This document shows, piece after piece, positions 25,827-32,339 of a stretch of 47,075 nucleotides of DNA (its first letter is position 1; each line of letters opens with the position of its first letter). The position numbers were made by a program, and so were the translations under genes. The stretch is from an uncultured Bacteroidales bacterium. Lineage in GTDB: Bacteria > Bacteroidota > Bacteroidia > Bacteroidales > Paludibacteraceae. A model generated the notes under the pieces. That model was given only the letters and a program-made list of their open reading frames with translations. It was not told where the DNA came from and ran no database searches. The stretch covers positions 1 through 47,075 of the forward strand of contig CAIWCC010000049.1 of assembly GCA_903911085.1 (NCBI GenBank), read 5' to 3'.

Positions 25827-26735
25827 ATGAAACCTGCCATAATCAATGTTATTCAGAAAAACATATCACTTTTGATAAGTGAAGATGTTAATGAATATCA
25901 GTTTATTCCTCTGCACGACAAACCGCTACCATCGTTGCAAAAATTGACTCAAATTGTCGACTTGTTTCGCACAGTAATTTTCCCCGGTTATTACGGAGAT
26001 ACTTTTAGCGACACTGACACATTGAGTTTTCATATGGGGGTAAATCTTGAGCGACTATATTCACTGCTAAAAGACCAAGTAAAAAATGGTTTGTGCTTCA
26101 ATGCTACTGAAGATCAGTGTATTGAATCGGAGAAGTTAGCACCAGACATAGCGAAATCATTAATCAATAAATTGCCAGAGCTAAAACGAATAGTGGCAAC
26201 TGACATAAAAGCTACTTTTGATAGTGATCCTGCAGCAAAAAGTTATGGTGAGGTTATTTTTTGCTATCCAACTATTCGTGCGGTTTTCAATTATCGCATA
26301 GCTCACGAGTTGTTGAAATTAGGTGTTCCAGTAATACCTCGAGTTTTAACAGAAATGGCACATTCCGAGACAGGTATTGACATTCACCCAGGAGCAAAAA
26401 TTGGTGAGTACTTCAGCATAGATCATGGAACAGGAGTGGTAATTGGCGAAACAAGCATTATTGGAAATCACGTAAAGCTTTATCAAGGAGTTACCTTGGG
26501 TGCAAAAAGCTTTTCGTTGGACGAAAATGGTAACCCACGAAATATCCCACGCCATCCTATTTTGGAAGATTATGTGGTGGTGTATGCCAATACTAGTATT
26601 CTTGGTCGAATTACTATTGGTCGCGATTCAATAATTGGCGGAAATGTTTGGTTAACAAATTCTGTCCTACAAAGTTCACGCATTTTACAATCAAAAGCAT
26701 CAGTGACATCATTTAATGATGGACTTGGAATTTGA
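25827..26735 (+). CDS. Serine O-acetyltransferase
   Basis: A 302-residue acetyltransferase that makes O-acetylserine from serine and acetyl-CoA, the substrate of CysK. The ATG at 25827 (MKPAIINVIQKNISLL) is preferred over a TTG within the end of the preceding gene. An alpha-helical N-terminal domain of about 170 residues precedes the left-handed beta-helix (GIDIHPGAKIGEYFSIDHGT), which contains the catalytic His. The protein ends in NDGLGI. The last Ile of CysE inserts into the CysK active site in the cysteine synthase complex, and this ending would allow the same. Serine acetyltransferases are frequent neighbours of family 2 encapsulins. Confidence 0.92.
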   Translation: MKPAIINVIQKNISLLISEDVNEYQFIPLHDKPLPSLQKLTQIVDLFRTVIFPGYYGDTFSDTDTLSFHMGVNLERLYSLLKDQVKNGLCFNATEDQCIESEKLAPDIAKSLINKLPELKRIVATDIKATFDSDPAAKSYGEVIFCYPTIRAVFNYRIAHELLKLGVPVIPRVLTEMAHSETGIDIHPGAKIGEYFSIDHGTGVVIGETSIIGNHVKLYQGVTLGAKSFSLDENGNPRNIPRHPILEDYVVVYANTSILGRITIGRDSIIGGNVWLTNSVLQSSRILQSKASVTSFNDGLGI

Positions 26736-26805
26736 ATTAATTAAGAATTAAGAATTAAGAATTAATGCCGCAGGCAAATAATATAAATTATAAACCCAAA
26801 ATAAT

Positions 26806-28242
26806 ATGGCTAAAAATGATTTACAGCGCAGTATAACCACTGCCACAGCTAGGCAACTGGCAACCACTACCAAGACAGCACCTCAAATGGGGTCAATTAC
26901 TCCTCGTTTGTTGCTTAAATTACTTCCGTGGACACAGGTTGATTCAGGTACTTTTAGAGTGAACCGTACCAAGGTAGAACTAAAAAGTGCAGAACGCATT
27001 GAAGTTGAATTTTTTGATGGTGTGCCAGCATTTCGCGTAGAGTCCTTTCGTCGAATTCCTTTGTTTTCAGATATCGACGAAGATATTGTAAATCGATTGG
27101 CTAAAAAATTTCAGGTTGAACAAGTTGACTTGGGTGGCAGCCTTATTAAAGAAGGAAAAGATCGTCAGAAATTTTTTATTGTTGCCAAAGGCCAGGTGGA
27201 AATTCTGAGCAAAGGAACACATGGTGAAAACCTTCGTATAGCATTGCTTTCTGAAGGTGAGTATTTTGGCGAAGCCGATATTATTTCGGATAAACCATCC
27301 TCTGTAACTGTTCGTACTATTACGCCTGGTGTGTTTTTTACTTTGAATAGTGCAGAGTTAGAAAGTATTATAAAAGAAGTGCCCAACTTCCGTGAGCAAT
27401 TCCAAAAAGCAGTAGATTCGCATTTGCGCCTGAAAGCTACGGTAAATACGCATGGTGAAAAACATATCGACCTTGTTTCGGGTCACGAAGAGGACAATAT
27501 CATCCCCGAAACATATATTGATTACGAAGAAAATCCACGTGAATACTCGTTAAACACTTTGCAGACCGTTGTACGTGTTCATACACGTGTTTCTGATTTG
27601 TACAACAATCCGCAGAACCAGTTGGAGCAACAAATGCGTCTGAGCATCGAAAGTATCAAAGAGCGTCAGGAATGGGAATTGGTAAATAATAAGCATTTCG
27701 GCTTATTGGCAAGTGTGGAACCTAGTTACCGTATCAGCACTCGTTACGGTGCTCCAACTCCGGATGATTTGGATGAATTATTATCACTCGTTTGGAAATC
27801 GCCTTCATTCTTTTTGGCTCATCCGCGTGCCATTGCAGCTTTTGAACGCGAATGTACTTGGCGCGGTGTACCACCCGTAACTTCCAATGTGTTTGGTGTT
27901 CCAGTAATCACTTGGCGTGGTGTTCCAATTATCCCAAGCGATAAAGTTGAAATTCAAGGTCAATACTTAACAAATCGTGGCGTAGGAACTACAAGCATTG
28001 TTCTTGTTCGTACGGGCGAAGCAGAACAAGGAGTTGTAGGATTGCACCAAACGGGTATACCTGGAGAAATTGCGCCAAGCCTTTCGGCACGGTTGATGGG
28101 ATTAGATAAGTTTGGTGTTGCTTCTTATTTGTTGACAAAATATTTTTCGTTGGCTTCGCTCACCGATGACGCTATAGCTGTATTGGAAAACGTTGAAGTG
28201 GGTTATTATCACGATTATCAAAATCGTAAATCAGAAAAATAA
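26806..28242 (+). CDS. Family 2B encapsulin shell protein with cNMP-binding-like domain
   Basis: A 478-residue encapsulin of the SrpI-related family 2. Residues 1-60 carry the extended N-arm (QLATTTKTAPQMGSITPRLL and LLKLLPWTQVDSGTFRVN). About residues 80-205 are an inserted cyclic-nucleotide-binding-like domain (VESFRRIPLFSDIDEDIVNRL to VPNFREQF). The remainder is the HK97-fold shell (EYSLNTLQTVVRVHTRVSDLY, SIKERQEWELVNN, AHPRAIAAFERECTWRG). Presence of the insertion defines type 2B. In the phosphate-binding cassette GEADIISDKPSSVTVR the usual Arg before Ser/Thr-Ala is replaced by Ser, so normal cAMP binding is doubtful. Shells of this family enclose cysteine desulfurase, which is encoded next. 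Confidence 0.95.
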   Translation: MAKNDLQRSITTATARQLATTTKTAPQMGSITPRLLLKLLPWTQVDSGTFRVNRTKVELKSAERIEVEFFDGVPAFRVESFRRIPLFSDIDEDIVNRLAKKFQVEQVDLGGSLIKEGKDRQKFFIVAKGQVEILSKGTHGENLRIALLSEGEYFGEADIISDKPSSVTVRTITPGVFFTLNSAELESIIKEVPNFREQFQKAVDSHLRLKATVNTHGEKHIDLVSGHEEDNIIPETYIDYEENPREYSLNTLQTVVRVHTRVSDLYNNPQNQLEQQMRLSIESIKERQEWELVNNKHFGLLASVEPSYRISTRYGAPTPDDLDELLSLVWKSPSFFLAHPRAIAAFERECTWRGVPPVTSNVFGVPVITWRGVPIIPSDKVEIQGQYLTNRGVGTTSIVLVRTGEAEQGVVGLHQTGIPGEIAPSLSARLMGLDKFGVASYLLTKYFSLASLTDDAIAVLENVEVGYYHDYQNRKSEK

Positions 28243-28245
28243 TTT

Positions 28246-28364
28246 AAGTTACAGGTAACGAGTTACAAAAATAAATGTAAAGCTTTTAGAGGACTTAAAT
28301 ATCTAAAATCTTATTTATTTATTATTTTCATGTATTTGTCACTCGAAACTTGTAACTTGTAACT
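28246..28364. repeat. Imperfect inverted repeat between shell and cargo genes
   Basis: AAGTTACAGGTAACGAGTTA plus CAAA (28246-28269) and TTTGTCACTCGAAACTTGTA plus ACTTGTAACT (28335-28364) are imperfect complements that bracket the 130-nt gap. The final arm ends 9 nt before the desulfurase ATG. Repetitive GTTACAAGTTAC strings are common between genes in this phylum. A hairpin here could set the shell-to-cargo ratio. Confidence 0.45.
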
Positions 28365-28372
28365 AAAGAATT

Positions 28373-30025
28373 ATGTCAATTAAAAATCAACAAGCATTTA
28401 CTTCTTTTTCAGATAATGGAAATTGGAATGGATTTGCCGATAATGCTAGCATTGGCGGCGAATGGGCAGATATAGGCCGTATAAGAGGCATTGTAGGTGA
28501 ATTTTGCCCTGATGAGATTCGTCAGACAGTGTCTCAGATAATCCCCGATGATATTAATCTGGAAAGTGTTTTTGCCTCATTCAGTAAGTTGCAAAATCCT
28601 TCTGGAATAAATTCTGGAGGTTTTATTCTGCCAGATTCAGCTGCAGGACTTCCATTTACAAATGAGCTTGGAAATTTATTTTTCCCTGATTTTGAAAATC
28701 CATCAGCACCACCAGATTTGACGGTAGCAGCGCAAAACCAATTTGCAGACAATTCATATTCCGATTATTCATTTTTGCGCGATCAAGAATTTAATTATGC
28801 CAATCGTGATGTGTTCGACGTGCAAACTATTAGAAAAGATTTTCCAATTTTACATCAAAAAGTAAATGGCAAAGACCTAATTTGGTTCGACAATGCTGCA
28901 ACAACGCAGAAACCAGCTCAGGTTATCAATACTTTGACGCGGTTTTATCAGCAGGATAATTCGAATATTCACCGTGCAGCGCATACCTTAGCGGCACGTT
29001 CTACGGATGCTTACGAAGATGCACGTGGCAAAGTGAAAGATTTTATAAATGCTTCGAGTACCGAGGAAATAATTTTTGTACGAGGTACCACCGAAGGCAT
29101 AAATTTGGTAACGCAAACCTATGGAAAGAAATATATTCAGGAAGGCGATGAGATTATCATTTCGGTACTAGATCATCACGCCAATATCGTTCCATGGCAG
29201 CAATTAGCCAAAGAGAAAAAAGCAAAATTGCTGGTCATTCCAAGCAACGACAGAGGTGAGCTTATTTTGGAAGAATACGAACGACTATTATCTCCGCGTA
29301 CAAAAATTGTTTCGATAGGTCAGGTAAATAATACTTTTGGGACTATTAACCCCATAAAAATTATTATTGAAAGAGCCAAACGGTATGGTGCTCGTGTGTT
29401 GATTGATGGTGCCCAATCAGTAGCTCATACGCCAGTAGATGTTCAGGCTTTGGGTTGCGATTTCTTTGTGTTTTCGGGTCACAAAATCTATGCACCAAAT
29501 GGAATTGGTGTAGTTTATGGCAAAAAAGAAGTGCTCGACATTTTACCACCATGGCAGGGTGGGGGCAATATGATTCAGGATGTAACCATAGAAGAAACCA
29601 TCTTTAACGGTCCACCGGCACGCTTTGAAGCCGGTACCCCTAACGTGGCTGATGCCGTGGGATTAGGAGCTGCTCTGGATTATGTGAATCATATAGGACT
29701 TGTTAATATCGAAAAATACGAGCATTACCTCACTGAGTATGCTCGCGAACAACTTGGGAAAATTGATGGTTTGACATTAATTGGGAATCCTCGTGAACGA
29801 GTTAGTGTTATTTCCTTTATATTGAAAGACATTCCTACTCCAGAAGTTGGAAAATTACTCGATAAAGAAGGTATTGCATTGCGTTCAGGACACCATTGTG
29901 CACAACCGGCTTTGCGCAGTCTGGGTGTAGAAGCTACAGTTCGACCGTCATTTTCGTTTTACAACACCACCCTTGAAATTGATAAATTGGTGGCTGCGGT
30001 AAAGAAAATTTTGCAAGTACGTTAA
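28373..30025 (+). CDS. Cysteine desulfurase with N-terminal encapsulin-targeting extension
   Basis: A 550-residue SufS-type (group II) cysteine desulfurase that removes sulfur from cysteine as an enzyme persulfide. The catalytic part begins near residue 150 (FDVQTIRKDFPILHQKVNGK), about 145 residues later than in normal SufS. The PLP Lys lies in FVFSGHKIYAPNGIG and the catalytic Cys in RSGHHCAQPALRS. The extra N-terminus is Gly/Asn/Ser/Pro-rich, with short conserved-looking islands (GGEWADIGRIRGIVGEFCPD and LPFTNELGNLFFPDFENP). Desulfurase cargo of family 2 encapsulins is loaded through just such a disordered extension. It follows the shell gene by 130 nt. Confidence 0.94.
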   Translation: MSIKNQQAFTSFSDNGNWNGFADNASIGGEWADIGRIRGIVGEFCPDEIRQTVSQIIPDDINLESVFASFSKLQNPSGINSGGFILPDSAAGLPFTNELGNLFFPDFENPSAPPDLTVAAQNQFADNSYSDYSFLRDQEFNYANRDVFDVQTIRKDFPILHQKVNGKDLIWFDNAATTQKPAQVINTLTRFYQQDNSNIHRAAHTLAARSTDAYEDARGKVKDFINASSTEEIIFVRGTTEGINLVTQTYGKKYIQEGDEIIISVLDHHANIVPWQQLAKEKKAKLLVIPSNDRGELILEEYERLLSPRTKIVSIGQVNNTFGTINPIKIIIERAKRYGARVLIDGAQSVAHTPVDVQALGCDFFVFSGHKIYAPNGIGVVYGKKEVLDILPPWQGGGNMIQDVTIEETIFNGPPARFEAGTPNVADAVGLGAALDYVNHIGLVNIEKYEHYLTEYAREQLGKIDGLTLIGNPRERVSVISFILKDIPTPEVGKLLDKEGIALRSGHHCAQPALRSLGVEATVRPSFSFYNTTLEIDKLVAAVKKILQVR

Positions 30026-30072
30026 GCTTAATATTACGAAGTGACTTGAGTTACTCCGCAAATACTTTATAA

Positions 30073-30102
30073 TTGAGGACATGGTTTTAATCATGTCCTC
30101 AA
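30073..30102 (+). terminator. Hairpin after the desulfurase gene
   Basis: TTGAGGACATG (30073-30083) pairs perfectly with CATGTCCTCAA (30092-30102) around an 8-nt loop. The following bases (TAAGTTATAAAT) are AT-rich but not a T run, so termination may be partial and the GNAT gene may still be reached. Confidence 0.5.
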
Positions 30103-30133
30103 TAAGTTATAAATAATTCAAACCATTACAATA

Positions 30134-30616
30134 ATGCCAACCAATATCCGACAGATAAGGTTAGAAGATAACGAACCATTATCGAAACTTATTAAAGATG
30201 TTTTTATCGAATTCGGAATTGATCGTCCAGGAACTGTTTACGATGATCCTACTACTGACCATTTGTTTGAATTGTTTCAAACTGAGAAATCAAGCTACTG
30301 GGTGGCCGAAGAAAACGGACAAATTTTAGGTGGTTGTGGAGTATTTCCAACAGCGGACTTGCCTCATGGATGTGGTGAGTTGGTAAAGTTTTATTTATCA
30401 GCCTCAGCTCGTGGTAAAGGAATAGGAAATCTATTACTTCAGATAGTTTTAAATTCTTCAAAAGAGTTGGACTATAAACAATTATATTTAGAAAGTTTTC
30501 CTGAATTGAAAAATGCAGTAAAAATTTACCGGAAATATAGTTTCAGAAAATTGAGAAAACCATTGGGTAATTCTGGTCATTATGCTTGTTCGATTTGGAT
30601 GTTGAGGGAATTGTAA
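30134..30616 (+). CDS. GNAT-family N-acetyltransferase
   Basis: A 160-residue GNAT acetyltransferase. The acetyl-CoA loop reads SASARGKGIGNLLLQ (residues about 94-108), matching Q/R-x-x-G-x-G/A. GELVKFYL is the strand before it, and LYLESFPELKNAVKIYRKYSF the segment after it. The acceptor is unknown. It stands at the end of the sulfur operon, after the hairpin at 30073-30102, so membership of that operon is uncertain. Modification of an amino acid or small thiol is possible but not shown. Confidence 0.85.
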   Translation: MPTNIRQIRLEDNEPLSKLIKDVFIEFGIDRPGTVYDDPTTDHLFELFQTEKSSYWVAEENGQILGGCGVFPTADLPHGCGELVKFYLSASARGKGIGNLLLQIVLNSSKELDYKQLYLESFPELKNAVKIYRKYSFRKLRKPLGNSGHYACSIWMLREL

Positions 30617-30734
30617 CAAGATGAAAAAGTTAATATACAAGCGTGTGTAATATTAATCGGCACAGAATGAAAAAAACAACGCAAAGGTTCACAAAATAAA
30701 TTTCAATATCACCTCAAAAAAATAAATAACCAAT

Positions 30735-30774
30735 ATAAATGAGCTGTTCGATTAATTTCGGACAGCTCATTTAT
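30735..30774. terminator. Long hairpin, probable terminator after the GNAT gene
   Basis: ATAAATGAGCTGTTCGA (30735-30751) pairs with TCGGACAGCTCATTTAT (30758-30774) over 17 positions with one G.T pair, around a 6-nt loop. No long T run follows. It lies about 120 nt after the GNAT stop and ends the region before the next operator. Confidence 0.55.
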
Positions 30775-30849
30775 TATCACGTAATATTGAATCACAGTTT
30801 GCCCCTTTTTCTTGATTTTAAGATTTAAGAGCCATTTTAACTGACAAAA

Positions 30850-30918
30850 TACCTAAAAAGAGGTATGCAAATGACCCTTAATAGGTATTTCTCAGCTTTG
30901 TGAATTCATCTAATTTTG
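30850..30918 (+). promoter_or_regulatory. Operator and promoter of the peptide-scavenging operon
   Basis: The distal dyad is TACC-TAAAAAGA-GGTA (30850-30865). The proximal site (30872-30887) is degenerate on its left side (TGACCCTTAATAGGTA), with ACC one base closer. GGTATTTCTCAGC starts 27 nt before TAATTTTG (30911-30918), the same distance as in the cysK and metY promoters. Transcription should begin near 30925, 60 nt before the first leader-peptide ATG. Confidence 0.75.
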
Positions 30919-30984
30919 CACAATCAAAATAGAGTATTCATTTCTTTTTGAAAGAATTTTTAAAAACAGATAAAAAGGTATATT

Positions 30985-31149
30985 ATGGAACGAAGTCTTT
31001 ACCAAATTACTCAAAGCGTTTTGTTTAATTCTGAGAATAAACAAAATAGCATTTATGAAGTCGAACATCGACCTTTCTCTATTTCTGAATTTGCGTTAAC
31101 ATTAGTTTCTTCTCCTATGCGAATGTGCTGTCCTGGCATGTCGTGCTGA
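30985..31149 (+). CDS. Cys-rich leader peptide upstream of the peptide-scavenging operon
   Basis: A 54-codon frame begins MERSLYQITQSV and ends SSPMRMCCPGMSC. An internal ATG at 31117 would give only the last ten residues, MRMCCPGMSC. Four of the last ten residues from 31117 include Cys-Cys and a C-terminal Cys next to the stop, closely like the leader at 44182-44238 (MCMCCFMSSRC). A short Cys-rich frame between a sulfur-type promoter and an operon is the pattern of cysteine-dependent attenuation. The longer N-terminal part may or may not be used. Confidence 0.65.
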   Translation: MERSLYQITQSVLFNSENKQNSIYEVEHRPFSISEFALTLVSSPMRMCCPGMSC

Positions 31150-31179
31150 TTTTATTATCGTCTCCCAATTTCATTCGAT

Positions 31180-31296
31180 TGACAAATAGCTCAATTCGAA
31201 AACCTAGATTTATTCAAACTCAATTTTAAACTTTATATCAGATTGCATTTGTCAGACATTTTTCTCATTATGACAAATCAATTATTGAATTTTTTT
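31180..31296 (+). promoter_or_regulatory. Possible attenuator downstream of the Cys-rich leader
   Basis: ATTTGTCA (31247-31254) can pair with TGACAAAT either upstream (31180-31187) or downstream (31271-31278), so two exclusive folds exist. The downstream fold is followed by a small AT-rich hairpin (AAATCAA with TTGAATTT) and seven Ts (31290-31296), 15 nt before the first structural gene. The stems are weak in GC. The arrangement fits attenuation but is less clear than the one before metY. Confidence 0.4.
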
Positions 31297-31311
31297 AATT
31301 AAAACAGAAAT

Positions 31312-32244
31312 ATGAAAACAAATTATTTTTATCAAGTGCTTTTTTCCTTATTTATTACATCGTCTGTTTTTTCGGCCGAAAATAATTCTGCAAAAGAACC
31401 CGTAGTAATTAGTGGAACAAAATTTACCTATCCTCTTGTTGAACAGTGGATTGCTGAATATCAAAAAGTCAATCCAAATGCTAATATAAAGTTAGCAACA
31501 AAAGCCAATGCAGGTGAAAAATCCGATTTGAGTATTATTGCACATCTACCGTCACAAAGTGAATTGCAACCCAAACAGGAGATTATTTATGCAGGACGAT
31601 ATGCATTGCTTCCAGTTACCAATAACAACAATCCACTTTTGGTTGCAGTAGCTAAAAAAGGATTGAACAAAAAAGAGTTGGACAAACTTTTCTTTGAAGT
31701 GGTTGATTATGATAGCGATGAACCAATTCAAAAATCGAAATTCCGGGCCAATATTTATTCGCGTGATAATCAGGCTTGTGCTTCTACTGCTTTGGCTGGT
31801 CATTATGGTCATCAGACTTCCGAGATTAGAGGGAAAAAAGTTCTTGGTGATGATATTTATTTGCTCTCAGCTATCAAAAAAGATACAATAGGCTTGACCT
31901 ATAATAATTTAGGCTATTTGTACGACATCAATACCCGAATTTTAAAACAAGGAATCGCACTTTTGCCAATTGATTTGAAAAAAGAAGCAAAAACAATATC
32001 TACAGGCAATTTGGATGATGTACTGAATGTGTTGGAAGCAACGAAAGTAGAGACTATTCCAGTCGAAAAAATTGGTTTTATTTATTCAGACCAAAATACT
32101 CGTAAAGAAGTTTCAGAATTTTTGAAATGGGTGTTATCGGATGGTCAAAAATACAATCACGCAAAAGGCTTTCTGAATCTCGACAAACAATCGTTGGCTG
32201 AACAACAGAACCGTTTGTCGGATAGATTCTTATCCTTAAAATAA
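31312..32244 (+). CDS. PstS-like periplasmic substrate-binding protein
   Basis: A 310-residue exported protein. The signal peptide MKTNYFYQVLFSLFITSSVFSAEN precedes a PBP-like domain (VVISGTKFTYPLVEQWIAEYQKVNPNANIKL) of the PstS/PBP_like_2 type. Such domains bind phosphate, sulfate-like oxyanions or, in some Bacteroidota loci, assist TonB receptors. No ABC permease or ATPase genes follow, so it is not part of a normal Pst transporter. It heads an operon with SusC/SusD and peptidases under a sulfur-type promoter, and its ligand is unknown. Confidence 0.8.
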   Translation: MKTNYFYQVLFSLFITSSVFSAENNSAKEPVVISGTKFTYPLVEQWIAEYQKVNPNANIKLATKANAGEKSDLSIIAHLPSQSELQPKQEIIYAGRYALLPVTNNNNPLLVAVAKKGLNKKELDKLFFEVVDYDSDEPIQKSKFRANIYSRDNQACASTALAGHYGHQTSEIRGKKVLGDDIYLLSAIKKDTIGLTYNNLGYLYDINTRILKQGIALLPIDLKKEAKTISTGNLDDVLNVLEATKVETIPVEKIGFIYSDQNTRKEVSEFLKWVLSDGQKYNHAKGFLNLDKQSLAEQQNRLSDRFLSLK

Positions 32245-32272
32245 AGACAGTTACTTAATTATAAACAAAAAA

Positions 32273-32319
32273 ACGAGCGTTCCTTTCTCCGTCGGCAAAC
32301 TGATTAAGGGAACACTCGT
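32273..32319 (+). other. Intercistronic hairpin before susC
   Basis: ACGAG-C-GTTCC (32273-32283) pairs with GGAAC-A-CTCGT (32309-32319) with one central mismatch. A second small hairpin, ACAATT/AATTGT (32321-32339), abuts the susC ATG. Together they could adjust susC expression relative to the binding protein or protect processed RNA. Confidence 0.4.
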
Positions 32320-32339
32320 AACAATTCACGAAAAATTGT

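Noticed and set aside
31312-32244. The PstS-like gene as part of a phosphate ABC transporter
   Set aside because: No pstC, pstA, pstB or phoU gene follows. The promoter and leader are those of the sulfur group.
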